Positions 1 to 8,011 of a stretch of 64,000 bases of DNA are shown piece after piece. Source of the stretch: JAZOTM01 sp045657625. Lineage in GTDB: Bacteria; Bacillota; Clostridia; Lachnospirales; Lachnospiraceae. The position numbers and the translations under genes were made by a program. The stretch lies in assembly GCA_045657625.1 (NCBI GenBank), contig JAZOTM010000012.1:1-64000 (forward strand), given 5' to 3'. A model generated the notes under the pieces. The model had not been told where the DNA came from and ran no database searches. It worked only from the letters and a program-made list of their open reading frames with translations. Positions within the stretch are counted from its first letter, which is position 1. Every line of letters begins with the position of its first letter.

Positions 1-2
1 AA

Positions 3-53
3 AGAATGTCGCATGCGACATTCTCGCGCCAAGCGCGGTTGCATTTATGCAAC
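3..53. repeat. Cluster of short perfect palindromes
   Basis: Seen directly: a 22-base perfect palindrome at 3-24 (centre GCATGC) and a 16-base palindrome at 38-53 (GTTGCAT/ATGCAAC arms). Between them are short CG-rich complementary words (CGCG-CCAAG-CGCG). The octamer TCTCGCGC occurs at 22-29 and again at 61-68. No gene is visible. This looks like an intergenic palindromic repeat unit or the 3' end of a structured transcript from beyond the window edge. Which of these it is cannot be decided here. Confidence 0.6.
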
Positions 54-72
54 ATTTACATCTCGCGCGCGT

Positions 73-98
73 GCGCTTCCATAGCGGAGCGCTTTTTT
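73..98 (+). terminator. Rho-independent terminator (plus strand)
   Basis: Stem GCGCTTCC (73-80) pairs with GGAGCGC (86-92) with one bulged T, followed by six T residues at 93-98. It would end a plus-strand transcript entering from the left edge. Confidence 0.65.
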
Positions 99-140
99 AT
101 ATAATAAGAAATTCGAAGGAATTTCTTATTATATAAAAAA
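93..140. repeat. 48-base perfect inverted repeat between two terminators
   Basis: Arms of 22 bases (93-114 and 119-140) are exactly complementary around a 4-base loop (GAAG). The outer six bases of each arm are the T-tracts of the two flanking terminators, one read on each strand. The RNA of either strand would form a very AT-rich long hairpin. Confidence 0.85.
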
Positions 141-166
141 CCTCCTACGAATCTCTTCGTAGGAGG
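135..166 (-). terminator. Rho-independent terminator of the feo operon
   Basis: Stem of 11 bp (141-151 with 156-166, loop 152-155), followed on the minus strand by six T residues (complement of 135-140). It lies just downstream of the small Cys-rich gene that ends the feo operon. Confidence 0.9.
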
Positions 167-175
167 TCTGTACTC

Positions 176-322
176 TTACAGTGAATGACCACATCCGCTA
201 TGGCAATCTCCACAATTGCCACCACACGCCGGATGTTCTCCGCGTTTATGCGCTTTTACGATTGAGCGAATAATCGCTGCCACAATTGCAACTAATATCA
301 GTACTACAACTACTGTACCCAT
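176..322 (-). CDS. FeoB-associated Cys-rich membrane protein (48 aa)
   Basis: A 48-residue protein. An N-terminal hydrophobic helix (about residues 3-18, valine/isoleucine-rich) is followed by a basic stretch (residues 19-29) and a Cys/His tail, C33-GGN-C37-GD-C40-HSG-C44-GH. This is the layout of the small FeoB-associated Cys-rich membrane proteins found beside feoB in Firmicutes. Their exact role is not settled; proposals include metal handling at the FeoB cytosolic face. The start ATG (320-322) has a good SD (GAGGTGAT) 6-7 bases upstream. It is the last gene of the operon, about 34 bases after the feoB stop, and is followed by the feo terminator. Confidence is high that it is a real gene and moderate for any specific function. 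Confidence 0.85.
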   Translation of the reverse strand: MGTVVVVLILVAIVAAIIRSIVKAHKRGEHPACGGNCGDCHSGCGHSL

Positions 323-356
323 ATAAATCACCTCACTGTTTCTTACATATTACTAA

Positions 357-2735
357 TTACTTGTTATTATATTTATCTTTGCGGAAAAGTCCATAGCAAA
401 GGAATACGATTGCTGCGATACCAAAGATTGTACCGAAGGTGAAACCTTCCCCAGTGAATACTTTACCTACCTGATAACAGATCAAACCAATAATCCAAGC
501 AAAACAACACTGATATCCAATAGCTGTCCAGAACCACTTTGTAGAGTTCATTTCACGCTTGATTGCACCCATAGCTGCAAAGCATGGTGCACAAAGAAGG
601 TTAAATGCAAGGAATGCAAAACCGGATGCTGCAGTAAATGCAGATGCCATGGTTGCATATACATCTCCGGATGCTCCGTAGATGATTCCTAATGTACCAA
701 CGATGTTTTCTTTTGCTACAAGTCCTGTAATAGAAGCAACGGTTGCTTCCCAATCACCAAATCCAAGAGGTGCGAAAATCCAAGCAAGAGCGCCACCAAT
801 CTTTGCTAAGATGGACATGCTGATTTCGTCTTCTTCTAACATTCTGAATCCATCTGCCGTGAATCCGAAGAATGTTAAGAACCAAACTGCTATAGTTGAA
901 AGTAAGATAATGGTTCCTGCCTTTTTGATGAAGGACCATCCCCTTTCCCACATGCTACGAAGTACATTTCCAACAGTTGGCCAGTGGTAAGCCGGAAGTT
1001 CCATAACGAATGGAGCCGGATCGCCAGCGAACAACTTTGTTTTCTTTAACATAATACCGGAAATGATGATTGCACAAATTCCAAGGAAGTAAGCGGAAGG
1101 AGCTACCCAAGCAGCACCACCGAAAATAGCGCCTGCAACCATTGCGATGAATGGAAGTTTTGCACCACAAGGAATGAATGTTGTGGTCATGATAGTCATC
1201 TTACGGTCTCTATCATTTTCGATTGTACGAGATGCCATGATACCAGGGATACCACATCCGGAACCAATTAACATTGGAATGAAGGATTTTCCTGATAAAC
1301 CAAACTTACGGAAAATACGGTCCATAATGAAAGCAACACGAGCCATGTATCCGCAAGACTCTAAGAAAGCAAGGAAAATGAAAAGCACTAAAATCTGTGG
1401 TACGAAACCAAGAACGGCACCAACACCGGCAACAATACCGTCTAAGATCAATCCCTTAACAACGTCGTTGCAGTTGATAGCATCCAAAGCACTTTCTACA
1501 AATACCGGGATACCAGGAATCCAGATACCATAATCAGCAGGATCCGGTTCTTCTGTCTCATCTAAGTAAGCAACAGCAGCTTCGTAATCATCTAAAGAAG
1601 CTGTTTCATAAGTAACTTCCAAAGTTTCTTCGTCTTCTACCGGATATTCGAAGTCGCCTGTAGGTACTTCACCGTTTTCTTCTACGTAAACATCATATCC
1701 GTCAACGATCAACTGATTTGCTGCATATTCATCTGCATCATCTGCATAAGCAGAAGATCCGATTGCAAATAAGTGCCATCCATCACCGAACACACCATCG
1801 TTTGCCCAGTCTGTAGCCCAGCTACCAACTGTAGTAACGGAGATGTAGTAAACGATGAACATAACAACTGCGAAAATAGGAAGTGCCAAGAAACGGTTGG
1901 TAACAACCTGATCGATCTTATCAGAAGTAGTCATACCTCTGTTGGCTTTCTTTACGCAATCATTAATGATGGTTCCAATGTAGTTGTATCTTTCCCCTGT
2001 GATAATGGATTCTGCATCATCATCCATTTCCTTTTCACAAGCAACAATATCATTTTCAATATGAGCAACTATTTCAGAAGATAATTTTAACTTCTCCTGA
2101 ATCTTTTCGTCTCTTTCGAACAACTTAATAGAGTACCATCTCTGTAAGTTTTCATCTTTGACATCATGTAAACACAACTCTTCGATGTGTGCTAACGCAT
2201 GTTCTACAGAACCATTGAATTTATGTTTTGGAGTCTGTGCCTTAGCGTCCTTTGCAGCCTTCGTTGCGGCAACTACAAGTTCCTTTAAACCGTTATTCTT
2301 CAATGCTGAGATTTCATATACCGGAACACCGATTTCTTCGGATAATTTCTTGGTATTGATCTTGTCGCCGTTCTTCTCAACAACGTCCATCATGTTGATG
2401 GCGATCACAACCGGAATACCTACTTCTACCATCTGTGTAGTCAAGTATAAGTTTCTTTCAAGGTTGGTACCATCAATTACGTTGATGATTGCATCCGGTC
2501 TATCATCGATTAAGTAGTTACGAGAAACTACTTCTTCCAATGTATATGGAGAAAGGGAATAAATACCCGGAAGGTCAACGATTGTAACTTCCTTATCTCC
2601 TTTAAATTTACCTTCTTTGTACTCAACGGTGACACCTGGCCAGTTACCAACGAACTGGTTTGAACCCGTTAAAGCATTAAACAATGTGGTTTTACCGCAG
2701 TTTGGATTACCTGCGAGAGCTATACGAATTCCCAC
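357..2735 (-). CDS. feoB: Ferrous iron transport protein B (FeoB)
   Basis: Inner-membrane Fe(II) transporter with an N-terminal G-protein domain. Motifs: P-loop GNPNCGKTT (residues 9-17), DLPG (54-57), NMMD (114-117). A cytosolic helical region follows to about residue 275, then a first membrane segment near 282-300, and the conserved membrane core with GYMAR and PCGAK-type motifs. The start is GTG (2733-2735): an AGGAGG SD lies 8 bases upstream inside the end of feoA, and no ATG is better placed. At 792 residues it is longer than the roughly 660-720 usual in Firmicutes. The extra length is an acidic, Asp/Glu/Tyr-rich segment at about residues 320-405 just after the first membrane helix, likely extracytoplasmic. 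It is third in an operon after two feoA genes. Expected to be iron-repressed, judging from the operator-like dyad at the operon promoter. Confidence 0.97.
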   Translation of the reverse strand: MGIRIALAGNPNCGKTTLFNALTGSNQFVGNWPGVTVEYKEGKFKGDKEVTIVDLPGIYSLSPYTLEEVVSRNYLIDDRPDAIINVIDGTNLERNLYLTTQMVEVGIPVVIAINMMDVVEKNGDKINTKKLSEEIGVPVYEISALKNNGLKELVVAATKAAKDAKAQTPKHKFNGSVEHALAHIEELCLHDVKDENLQRWYSIKLFERDEKIQEKLKLSSEIVAHIENDIVACEKEMDDDAESIITGERYNYIGTIINDCVKKANRGMTTSDKIDQVVTNRFLALPIFAVVMFIVYYISVTTVGSWATDWANDGVFGDGWHLFAIGSSAYADDADEYAANQLIVDGYDVYVEENGEVPTGDFEYPVEDEETLEVTYETASLDDYEAAVAYLDETEEPDPADYGIWIPGIPVFVESALDAINCNDVVKGLILDGIVAGVGAVLGFVPQILVLFIFLAFLESCGYMARVAFIMDRIFRKFGLSGKSFIPMLIGSGCGIPGIMASRTIENDRDRKMTIMTTTFIPCGAKLPFIAMVAGAIFGGAAWVAPSAYFLGICAIIISGIMLKKTKLFAGDPAPFVMELPAYHWPTVGNVLRSMWERGWSFIKKAGTIILLSTIAVWFLTFFGFTADGFRMLEEDEISMSILAKIGGALAWIFAPLGFGDWEATVASITGLVAKENIVGTLGIIYGASGDVYATMASAFTAASGFAFLAFNLLCAPCFAAMGAIKREMNSTKWFWTAIGYQCCFAWIIGLICYQVGKVFTGEGFTFGTIFGIAAIVFLCYGLFRKDKYNNK

Positions 2736-2738
2736 GAA

Positions 2739-2966
2739 TTAATCCTCCTTTATGATAATCATTTCTCCGTCCGCTTTACGTACGGAAAGTTCATAACCTC
2801 TAACAGTTACTTCAATCGGATCACCGAGGGGTGCAATCTTGCGTACATAAATCTCTACTCCCTTTGTGATACCCATGTCCATGATTCTGCGTTTTACAGC
2901 GCCTTCACCATCGATTTTTGCTACGGTGACGGTCTCGCCTACGTTTACATCGCGAAGTGTTTTCAT
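2739..2966 (-). CDS. feoA: Ferrous iron transport protein A, copy 2 (FeoA/SH3-like)
   Basis: A 75-residue FeoA family protein with an SH3-like beta-barrel fold, a cytosolic partner thought to modulate FeoB. The family pattern is visible: VNVGETVTVAKI near the N-terminus, a basic RRIMDMGI segment (about residues 26-34), then G-x-E-I/V-Y-V strands and a closing RGYELSVRK. The ATG has AAAGGAG upstream. The stop is 3 bases before the feoB start, with the feoB SD inside this gene, so translation is probably coupled. It follows another feoA after a 25-base gap. Confidence 0.95.
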   Translation of the reverse strand: MKTLRDVNVGETVTVAKIDGEGAVKRRIMDMGITKGVEIYVRKIAPLGDPIEVTVRGYELSVRKADGEMIIIKED

Positions 2967-2991
2967 CGATATCTTTCTCCTTTGTTTTAAA

Positions 2992-3204
2992 TTAAACCAT
3001 TATCTTTTGAGCCAACTGCTTGTCTACAGCAACTCTTGACTCCTTAACATTTACAATGAGATTTCCACCAATTTCATTGACTACGGTCACATATCCTCCC
3101 GGTACAAATCCCAATTCTTCTAAATGGCGACGTGTATCTTCATTGCCACCAATTCTTTTGATCATCTGCTCCTGTCCAACAGGTGCTACTACTAAAGGCA
3201 TCAT
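2992..3204 (-). CDS. feoA: Ferrous iron transport protein A, copy 1 (FeoA/SH3-like)
   Basis: A 70-residue FeoA family protein, first gene of the operon. It shows the same domain as its neighbour: V-G-Q-E around residues 9-12, the RRHLEELGFVPGG segment that aligns with the RRIMDMGI region, and a final strand with ESRVAVDK. It differs clearly in sequence from the second copy, so it is an old duplication rather than a recent one. Tandem feoA genes ahead of feoB are common in Clostridia. An SD-like AAGGTGA precedes the ATG; a second Met directly follows the first. Confidence 0.95.
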   Translation of the reverse strand: MMPLVVAPVGQEQMIKRIGGNEDTRRHLEELGFVPGGYVTVVNEIGGNLIVNVKESRVAVDKQLAQKIMV

Positions 3205-3277
3205 TCTTTCACCTTTCTTTCTACTTGTATAACTTTTGTTCGGCTAAATGGACGGAAGGTAGGCATTTGTATCCACC

Positions 3278-3330
3278 GTTAGCCAAAACTAACCATGGTT
3301 CATTATAGTTTTATTGATACGTATTGTCAA
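3278..3330 (-). promoter_or_regulatory. feo operon promoter with metal-repressor-like operator
   Basis: On the minus strand, a consensus sigma-A promoter: -35 TTGACA (complement of 3325-3330), 17-base spacer, -10 TATAAT (complement of 3302-3307). Just downstream, over the expected start site, is the dyad GTTAG-6-CTAAC (3278-3293). Its half-sites resemble DtxR/IdeR/MntR-type operators (TTAG..CTAA), and the placement suits repression. The regulator is not encoded in this window, so the link to iron is inferred from the genes controlled. Confidence 0.75.
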
Positions 3331-3381
3331 TAAAAAAAGTAGGATTTTTTATCTATATTTCACAAAAATACAAATGTGTTC

Positions 3382-3410
3382 TCATTTTCATCACACATTC
3401 GGGTTATAAT
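3382..3410 (+). promoter_or_regulatory. Predicted promoter of the D,D-carboxypeptidase gene
   Basis: A perfect -10 TATAAT at 3405-3410 lies about 43 bases before the ATG. The -35 region at a 17-base spacing (3382-3387, TCATTT) is weak. Predicted from position and the -10 only. Confidence 0.5.
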
Positions 3411-3453
3411 AGATGTGTTTTTTGAGCAAATGAGTTAGAAACTAGGGTAAAAC

Positions 3454-4521
3454 ATGAATCGATATGAACGTATGCGGGAACGCAAAAGAAGAAAAAGAAT
3501 GCAATTATTACGCTACGGTGGATCCGTTGCAGTCCTTGTAGTCCTCTTGGTTGTATGTATCAACCTCTTACTACATCGCACCGGAAAAACCGAAGCCTCT
3601 GATATAGAAGATACAGAAGTTGTAGAAATAATAGAAGAAACAGAAACGGAAACCGAGACAGAAAGCGAAAATCCATTACTGGCCGCCTCTGAGGACAGTA
3701 CTTCTTTCTTTAGCGGCTATGATGTACTCACCGATACCGGTGCTTATATTTCCAGTGAAAATGTCATCAGTTCCAACGCCGTCCTTTTAGATGTGGACAC
3801 CGGCACTGTGATTGCCAGCAAAGATGCCAGCACAAGCATTTCTCCGGCTTCCATGACTAAGATTTTAACCTTATTGGTAGCAGTAGAGCACATCACCGAT
3901 TTGGATGACACCTTCACCATCACCCAGGAAATCACCGATTATGTCTATGTAAATGACTGCAGTAGCGTTGGTTTTTCCGTAGGAGAAACCGTGACCATTC
4001 GTGATTTATTGTATGGTACCATTCTTCCATCCGGCGCAGACGCAGCTTTGGGTCTTGCCATTTATTGCTGTGGCAGTCAGGATGCCTTTGTAGAAAAAAT
4101 GAACGCCAAATTGGAAGAACTTGGGCTTAGTGAAAGCGCTCACTTTACCAACTGCGTTGGTCTTTATGATGAAGATCACTATTGTACCGTAACAGACATG
4201 GCCATGATTTTAAAAGCAGCCATGGAAGTGGAACTTTGTCAGGAAATTTTATCCACCCGTTCTTATACCACCAGTGCTACTACCGAACATCCGGAAGGCA
4301 TCACTGTTTCCAACTGGTTCCTTCGTCGTATTGAAGACAAAGCGGTAGGCGGCAGTGTCATTGGAGGAAAAACCGGCTTTGTCAACGAGTCCGGAAGCTG
4401 TGCAGCCAGCTATTTCATTTCTGATAGTGGAAAACATTACATCTGTGTTACCGTAAACGCATATAGCAGTTGGCGATGCATTTATGACCAGGTAGAAATC
4501 TACCAAACCCTAACAGAATAA
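3454..4521 (+). CDS. D-alanyl-D-alanine carboxypeptidase (DacF/PBP5 family)
   Basis: Low-molecular-weight penicillin-binding protein that would trim the terminal D-Ala of peptidoglycan stem peptides outside the membrane. An N-terminal anchor (about residues 24-40) follows a very basic cytosolic start (RERKRRKRMQ). A long acidic linker of alternating Glu/Thr (about 51-73) leads into the S11-type peptidase domain. Catalytic motifs: SMTK (133-136, nucleophile Ser133), S-G-A/D (193-196, in the place of the usual S-x-N) and KTG (306-308). The third residue of the second motif is Ala followed by Asp rather than the usual Asn, which is worth noting. The usual C-terminal beta domain of PBP5 is absent. 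Monocistronic, between its own promoter and a bidirectional terminator. Confidence 0.9.
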   Translation: MNRYERMRERKRRKRMQLLRYGGSVAVLVVLLVVCINLLLHRTGKTEASDIEDTEVVEIIEETETETETESENPLLAASEDSTSFFSGYDVLTDTGAYISSENVISSNAVLLDVDTGTVIASKDASTSISPASMTKILTLLVAVEHITDLDDTFTITQEITDYVYVNDCSSVGFSVGETVTIRDLLYGTILPSGADAALGLAIYCCGSQDAFVEKMNAKLEELGLSESAHFTNCVGLYDEDHYCTVTDMAMILKAAMEVELCQEILSTRSYTTSATTEHPEGITVSNWFLRRIEDKAVGGSVIGGKTGFVNESGSCAASYFISDSGKHYICVTVNAYSSWRCIYDQVEIYQTLTE

Positions 4522-4543
4522 ACAATCCTACAAATAAGCACAC

Positions 4544-4592
4544 AAAAAGAGCAATCTTACGGAATGTACAAACCGCTAGATTGCTCTTTTTT
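4544..4592. terminator. Bidirectional terminator
   Basis: Stem AAAAAGAGCAATCT (4544-4557) pairs with AGATTGCTCTTTTT (from 4578), giving a T-tract on both strands. It serves the D,D-carboxypeptidase gene (plus) and the GH13 gene (minus), which converge here. Confidence 0.9.
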
Positions 4593-4617
4593 ATTCCTAC
4601 GTCTCTATCTCTTTCTA

Positions 4618-6162
4618 CTATGCTTTCAAGATATATGCACTCTGAGGCACTAAGGTCAAGGTACCTTGCTGCAACTGCTCTTTCCCTACTGCAAAAACGA
4701 TATTTGCCTCTTGGAAATCCTTTGGCAATTCATAGGTCTCCTTTTCTGTCGATGGATTTAACGCAATACAGAAGTTTCCTCTGCGATATACAAAAGGAAG
4801 TGCTTCCTTTTCTCCATACAATACTTCAAATTCTCCGTCAGACTGCAAATCCTCCTGCTCATGACGTAAATGCAACAAGTTGCGAATCACATGGTATAAG
4901 GAATCCGGATCCTTTTGGCTTTCTTCTACCGTAGGTGCATCTGCTTCCGCATCTACCGGTAAGTATAAATCCTCTGGGAATGCGGTAGAAAATCCCAAAT
5001 TCTTGCCCCGGCTCCACTGCATTGGACTGCGACTTCCGGTTCTACCATATCCGCCCTCTTTGGTAGGCAAAGAAAGATAACGCATACCGATTTCATCTCC
5101 ATAATATAAATAAGGAACTCCCGGCATCGTAAATAAGAACGTATAAAAAACTTTTAATTCCGGAATATCCAAATATCTTCTGGCTCTTGGCGTATCATGA
5201 TTGCCGCTGATGAGGCTGACATATCCTTTTCCCTTTGTCTCCTCGTACTTTGGCAAATAATCTTCCAAGAATCTTGTGATATCTCCGTTTCCATCTTTTT
5301 TGAAGAAGCTATGATCCTCATCCCCGTTGACATAATCACGCAACAAGGTGCTGTAACCGGTTCCCGGATTGTTTAACAAGAAATCCATATGAAATCCTGC
5401 CGGTACAGAATATTTTGGATTAGACCATTCGGAAACCAACGCCGCATCCGGATAATCTTTTTCCATCATGGTACGAATATCCTTCCAAATAGCACAGGTT
5501 CCTTTTTTTTCAGGTCCCTCCCCTTTTACCAGATAATCTGCCATATCTACACGGAATCCATCACATCCGCGATCCAACCAGAAACGCATGACATCCTTGA
5601 TAGCCTCTCTGGTAGCCACACATGCCGGATGATCTGCCGGCATCTGCCAAGGCTCCTCCGGATTTTCAAAACCATAATTCAACGCCGGCTGGCATTTGAA
5701 AAAGTTCAACATATAAATGCCATCGCGTTCACTTTCCCCGGCAATGTATGGGAATTTTTCCATACGAAAACTATGATCTGCCCATACGTAACGATCGGAA
5801 TATTCATTCCTCTCCTGCTTTTTGCTGGCCACAAACCAAGGATGTTCCTCAGAAGTATGTCCCGGAATCAAATCCAATAAAATATGCATGCCTCGTTTGT
5901 GTGCTTCTCCAAACAAACGATATAAATTTTCATTGGTGCCATAACGTGGAGCCACCTTCTTGTAATCTCTGACATCATAGCCAGCATCCTTAAATGGCGA
6001 ATCATAGCAAGGATTCAACCAGATTGCATTGCATCCTAAATCCAAGATGTAATCCAATTTTTCCACAATACCGTCCAAATCTCCGATACCGTCCCCATTG
6101 GTATCAAAGAAAGACTGGGGATAAATTTCATAAAAAACTGCGTTCTTTAACCAATTTGGCAT
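4618..6162 (-). CDS. Alpha-glucosidase/alpha-amylase family protein (GH13)
   Basis: A 514-residue cytosolic GH13 glycosidase with no signal peptide. Visible features: the N-terminal FYEIYPQSF strand, a calcium-loop-like DTNGDGIGDLDG (20-31), the GYDVRDY motif (61-67), nucleophile Asp206 in GFRVDMAD, acid/base Glu245 in LVSEWSNP, and transition-state Asp323 in SGNHDTPR. A (beta/alpha)8 barrel is followed by a small C-terminal beta domain. It probably hydrolyses alpha-1,4 or alpha-1,6 gluco-oligosaccharides taken up by the cell; the exact linkage cannot be read by eye. It has its own promoter and shares a terminator with the converging carboxypeptidase gene. No transporter or LacI-type regulator is adjacent. 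SD GAGGGAGAG precedes the ATG. Confidence 0.92.
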   Translation of the reverse strand: MPNWLKNAVFYEIYPQSFFDTNGDGIGDLDGIVEKLDYILDLGCNAIWLNPCYDSPFKDAGYDVRDYKKVAPRYGTNENLYRLFGEAHKRGMHILLDLIPGHTSEEHPWFVASKKQERNEYSDRYVWADHSFRMEKFPYIAGESERDGIYMLNFFKCQPALNYGFENPEEPWQMPADHPACVATREAIKDVMRFWLDRGCDGFRVDMADYLVKGEGPEKKGTCAIWKDIRTMMEKDYPDAALVSEWSNPKYSVPAGFHMDFLLNNPGTGYSTLLRDYVNGDEDHSFFKKDGNGDITRFLEDYLPKYEETKGKGYVSLISGNHDTPRARRYLDIPELKVFYTFLFTMPGVPYLYYGDEIGMRYLSLPTKEGGYGRTGSRSPMQWSRGKNLGFSTAFPEDLYLPVDAEADAPTVEESQKDPDSLYHVIRNLLHLRHEQEDLQSDGEFEVLYGEKEALPFVYRRGNFCIALNPSTEKETYELPKDFQEANIVFAVGKEQLQQGTLTLVPQSAYILKA

Positions 6163-6202
6163 GTGCTCTCCCTCATTTCTTTCGTAATATTTCGTTTTCT
6201 AT

Positions 6203-6231
6203 ATCATACACATCTCCCCCGGAAATCGCAA
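6203..6231 (-). promoter_or_regulatory. Promoter of the GH13 gene
   Basis: Minus strand: -35 TTGCGA (complement of 6226-6231), 17-base spacer, -10 TATGAT (complement of 6203-6208), about 40 bases upstream of the ATG at 6162. No clear catabolite-repression (cre) site was recognised. Confidence 0.65.
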
Positions 6232-6324
6232 TGTGTTTTTTCGTCTTTTTTCGATTTTATCTCAGATATGCAAAAATCAACGTTCTCACGTCCCATACGC
6301 AACCCTCGTAACATGTTTTTACAC

Positions 6325-6370
6325 AAAAAACCTTCGGAAATCTCGGCAATTACGCTGAGACTCCCAAAGG
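6325..6370 (-). terminator. Terminator after the L,D-transpeptidase gene
   Basis: Imperfect 14-base stem (6331-6344 with 6357-6370, 11 matches), followed on the minus strand by six T residues (complement of 6325-6330). It lies 8 bases past the stop of the YkuD-type gene and ends the kinase-regulator-transpeptidase unit. Confidence 0.75.
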
Positions 6371-6377
6371 CCTTCTT

Positions 6378-7988
6378 TTACTGTGCTGTATCTGTTGTCG
6401 TATCTGTTGTCGTATCTGTGGTGGTGACTGTCGTGGTGGTGTCTGTCGTGGTATCTGTCGTCGTGGTAGTTGTAGTGGTAGTATCCTCGGTTTCCTCCGG
6501 ATCCACATACGAATACGCATTGGAATACTTACAATTATCCGCAGTCAACTCCACGGTTTCACGATAGTATGCGATAACCGGAGTACCTACCTCCAACATT
6601 TCATAAAGGGCTGTTGCATCCTCTTCATCGACATTGATACATCCATGAGAACCACTGGTCTTATAAATCGTTCCTCCAAAAGAAGAACGCCAGCTGGCAT
6701 CATGAATTCCTACATTGTACGCAAATGGCATAAAGTAGGTAACTTCAGATTCATAGTCCTCTCCTACCAAAGTCGCCGGGCTCTTCTTGTACACAATTTT
6801 AAAGATACCATCCGGAGAACCATTTCCCTGGGAAATATTTCCGGAAACAATATCACAATCGTACAATAACTCCCCTTCTTCGTAGTAGTATAAATGCTGA
6901 TTGGTATAATCAATTTCTACATAGGTATCCCCGATATCATCCGGTGTACCATCTTCAAAGAAGCCTGCCTGCAATGCCGTCTGCTCATACACCGGCTCTC
7001 TGGTCACCGGCTCTCCGGCTTCCAAATCCGCAATCAATTGTGCGGCTTCTTCACTCTTTGAAATCACATATCCATAATCACCGCCGCCAATCTGAACCAC
7101 ATCTCCTAAAGAAGTGGTGAAATTGCGTACATCCCCGTAGGTGTTATACTTTGTCGCCAACGTCTGCACATAAGACGCTACCTTGGTTTCGGATACGGAA
7201 ATATTAAAGTCTTCATCGATATCCAACAAAGCCAAAATATCTCCCCCTGCCAACACTTCTTCAGTGCCACCTACTTCATATGTAATTTCTGCATTCAAGT
7301 AACTATCTAAGGTGGCCGCTGTATCTGCAATAATGCTACTTTCGGTGGTCACTTCCGGATTCTCATAGCAATCATCGGAAAGTGTCAATTCTGTAATCTG
7401 ATTTTCCACCGCGTTTTGAATCTCTGCATATACATTTTCTGCAATGATGGTGGTTCCCATCACCTCTTCCGTCACTTCATAACCATCTTCTGTCACAGTA
7501 ATAGAAGCATTTTCCGGAGATGTCATATTTTCTTCCTGCATAAACGCAAAGGAATCTATGATGCTTTGCAATGCAGATTCGTCATAGGATATAGAGGAAG
7601 TCAAATCATAACTTTCCCCCTCTCCAAATAAATGTGCAATCCAGGTAAGTCCCAACTGGGTTTTTAGGAATGCTTTTTCTTCCCCTGTGGATTGGTATAC
7701 ACAGGAAATATCCTGACCGGTAATTTGATACGTATCTCCATTACGGTCTGTGATGGTTAATAAATAAGTCTCTGCCTTGTCCACCAAAATAGCTTCCACT
7801 TTAGAGGCATTTTTGTTGCCTGCGTCTACACTTCCCACTGTCGTATGTGGGAAAAAGTGAAATTCATAAAAAATGGACATAGCCAAAAAAAGTACAAAAA
7901 GCAAAGACACCGAACAAAGAATCCCTAATTTGATTCTCTGCTGTTGTCTTCGCTTCTTCTTTAAAGTCTGCTTTCGTCTTGTAGTCAT
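6378..7988 (-). CDS. L,D-transpeptidase with YkuD domain and Thr/Asp tail
   Basis: A 536-residue membrane-anchored enzyme expected to form 3-3 cross-links in peptidoglycan or attach proteins to it. A basic cytosolic start (residues 1-20) and a membrane helix (about 22-40) lead to extracellular peptidoglycan-binding-like repeats (about 55-335), then the YkuD domain (about 355-478). The catalytic motif is visible: His429, then SGSHGC with His448 and nucleophile Cys450. The protein ends in an almost pure Thr/Asp tract (about 500-535), the likely result of a slipping trinucleotide repeat. It is third in a probable operon behind a hybrid kinase and a response regulator (23-base gap), suggesting regulated wall remodelling. 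The full-length catalytic site makes activity likely. Confidence 0.93.
   Translation of the reverse strand: MTTRRKQTLKKKRRQQQRIKLGILCSVSLLFVLFLAMSIFYEFHFFPHTTVGSVDAGNKNASKVEAILVDKAETYLLTITDRNGDTYQITGQDISCVYQSTGEEKAFLKTQLGLTWIAHLFGEGESYDLTSSISYDESALQSIIDSFAFMQEENMTSPENASITVTEDGYEVTEEVMGTTIIAENVYAEIQNAVENQITELTLSDDCYENPEVTTESSIIADTAATLDSYLNAEITYEVGGTEEVLAGGDILALLDIDEDFNISVSETKVASYVQTLATKYNTYGDVRNFTTSLGDVVQIGGGDYGYVISKSEEAAQLIADLEAGEPVTREPVYEQTALQAGFFEDGTPDDIGDTYVEIDYTNQHLYYYEEGELLYDCDIVSGNISQGNGSPDGIFKIVYKKSPATLVGEDYESEVTYFMPFAYNVGIHDASWRSSFGGTIYKTSGSHGCINVDEEDATALYEMLEVGTPVIAYYRETVELTADNCKYSNAYSYVDPEETEDTTTTTTTTTDTTTDTTTTVTTTDTTTDTTTDTAQ
6381..6486. repeat. Low-complexity repeat coding the Thr/Asp tail
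   Basis: Degenerate short tandem units (read on plus as GTCGTATCTGTT, GTGGTATCTGTC and similar) encode runs of Thr and T-T-D-T units at the C-terminus of the YkuD-type protein. Such tracts are prone to slipped-strand length change. The reading frame is intact in this copy. Confidence 0.85.
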
Positions 7989-8011
7989 ATTGTTACCTTC
8001 TTATCGTCTCG

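Noticed and set aside
1147..1533. A 128-codon plus-strand frame opposite feoB
   Set aside because: No SD, entirely antisense to an intact conserved gene, and composition of a shadow frame.
6381..6486. Tandem repeats that could suggest a CRISPR array
   Set aside because: Units are short, degenerate and in frame inside a coding tail, without unique spacers or cas genes.
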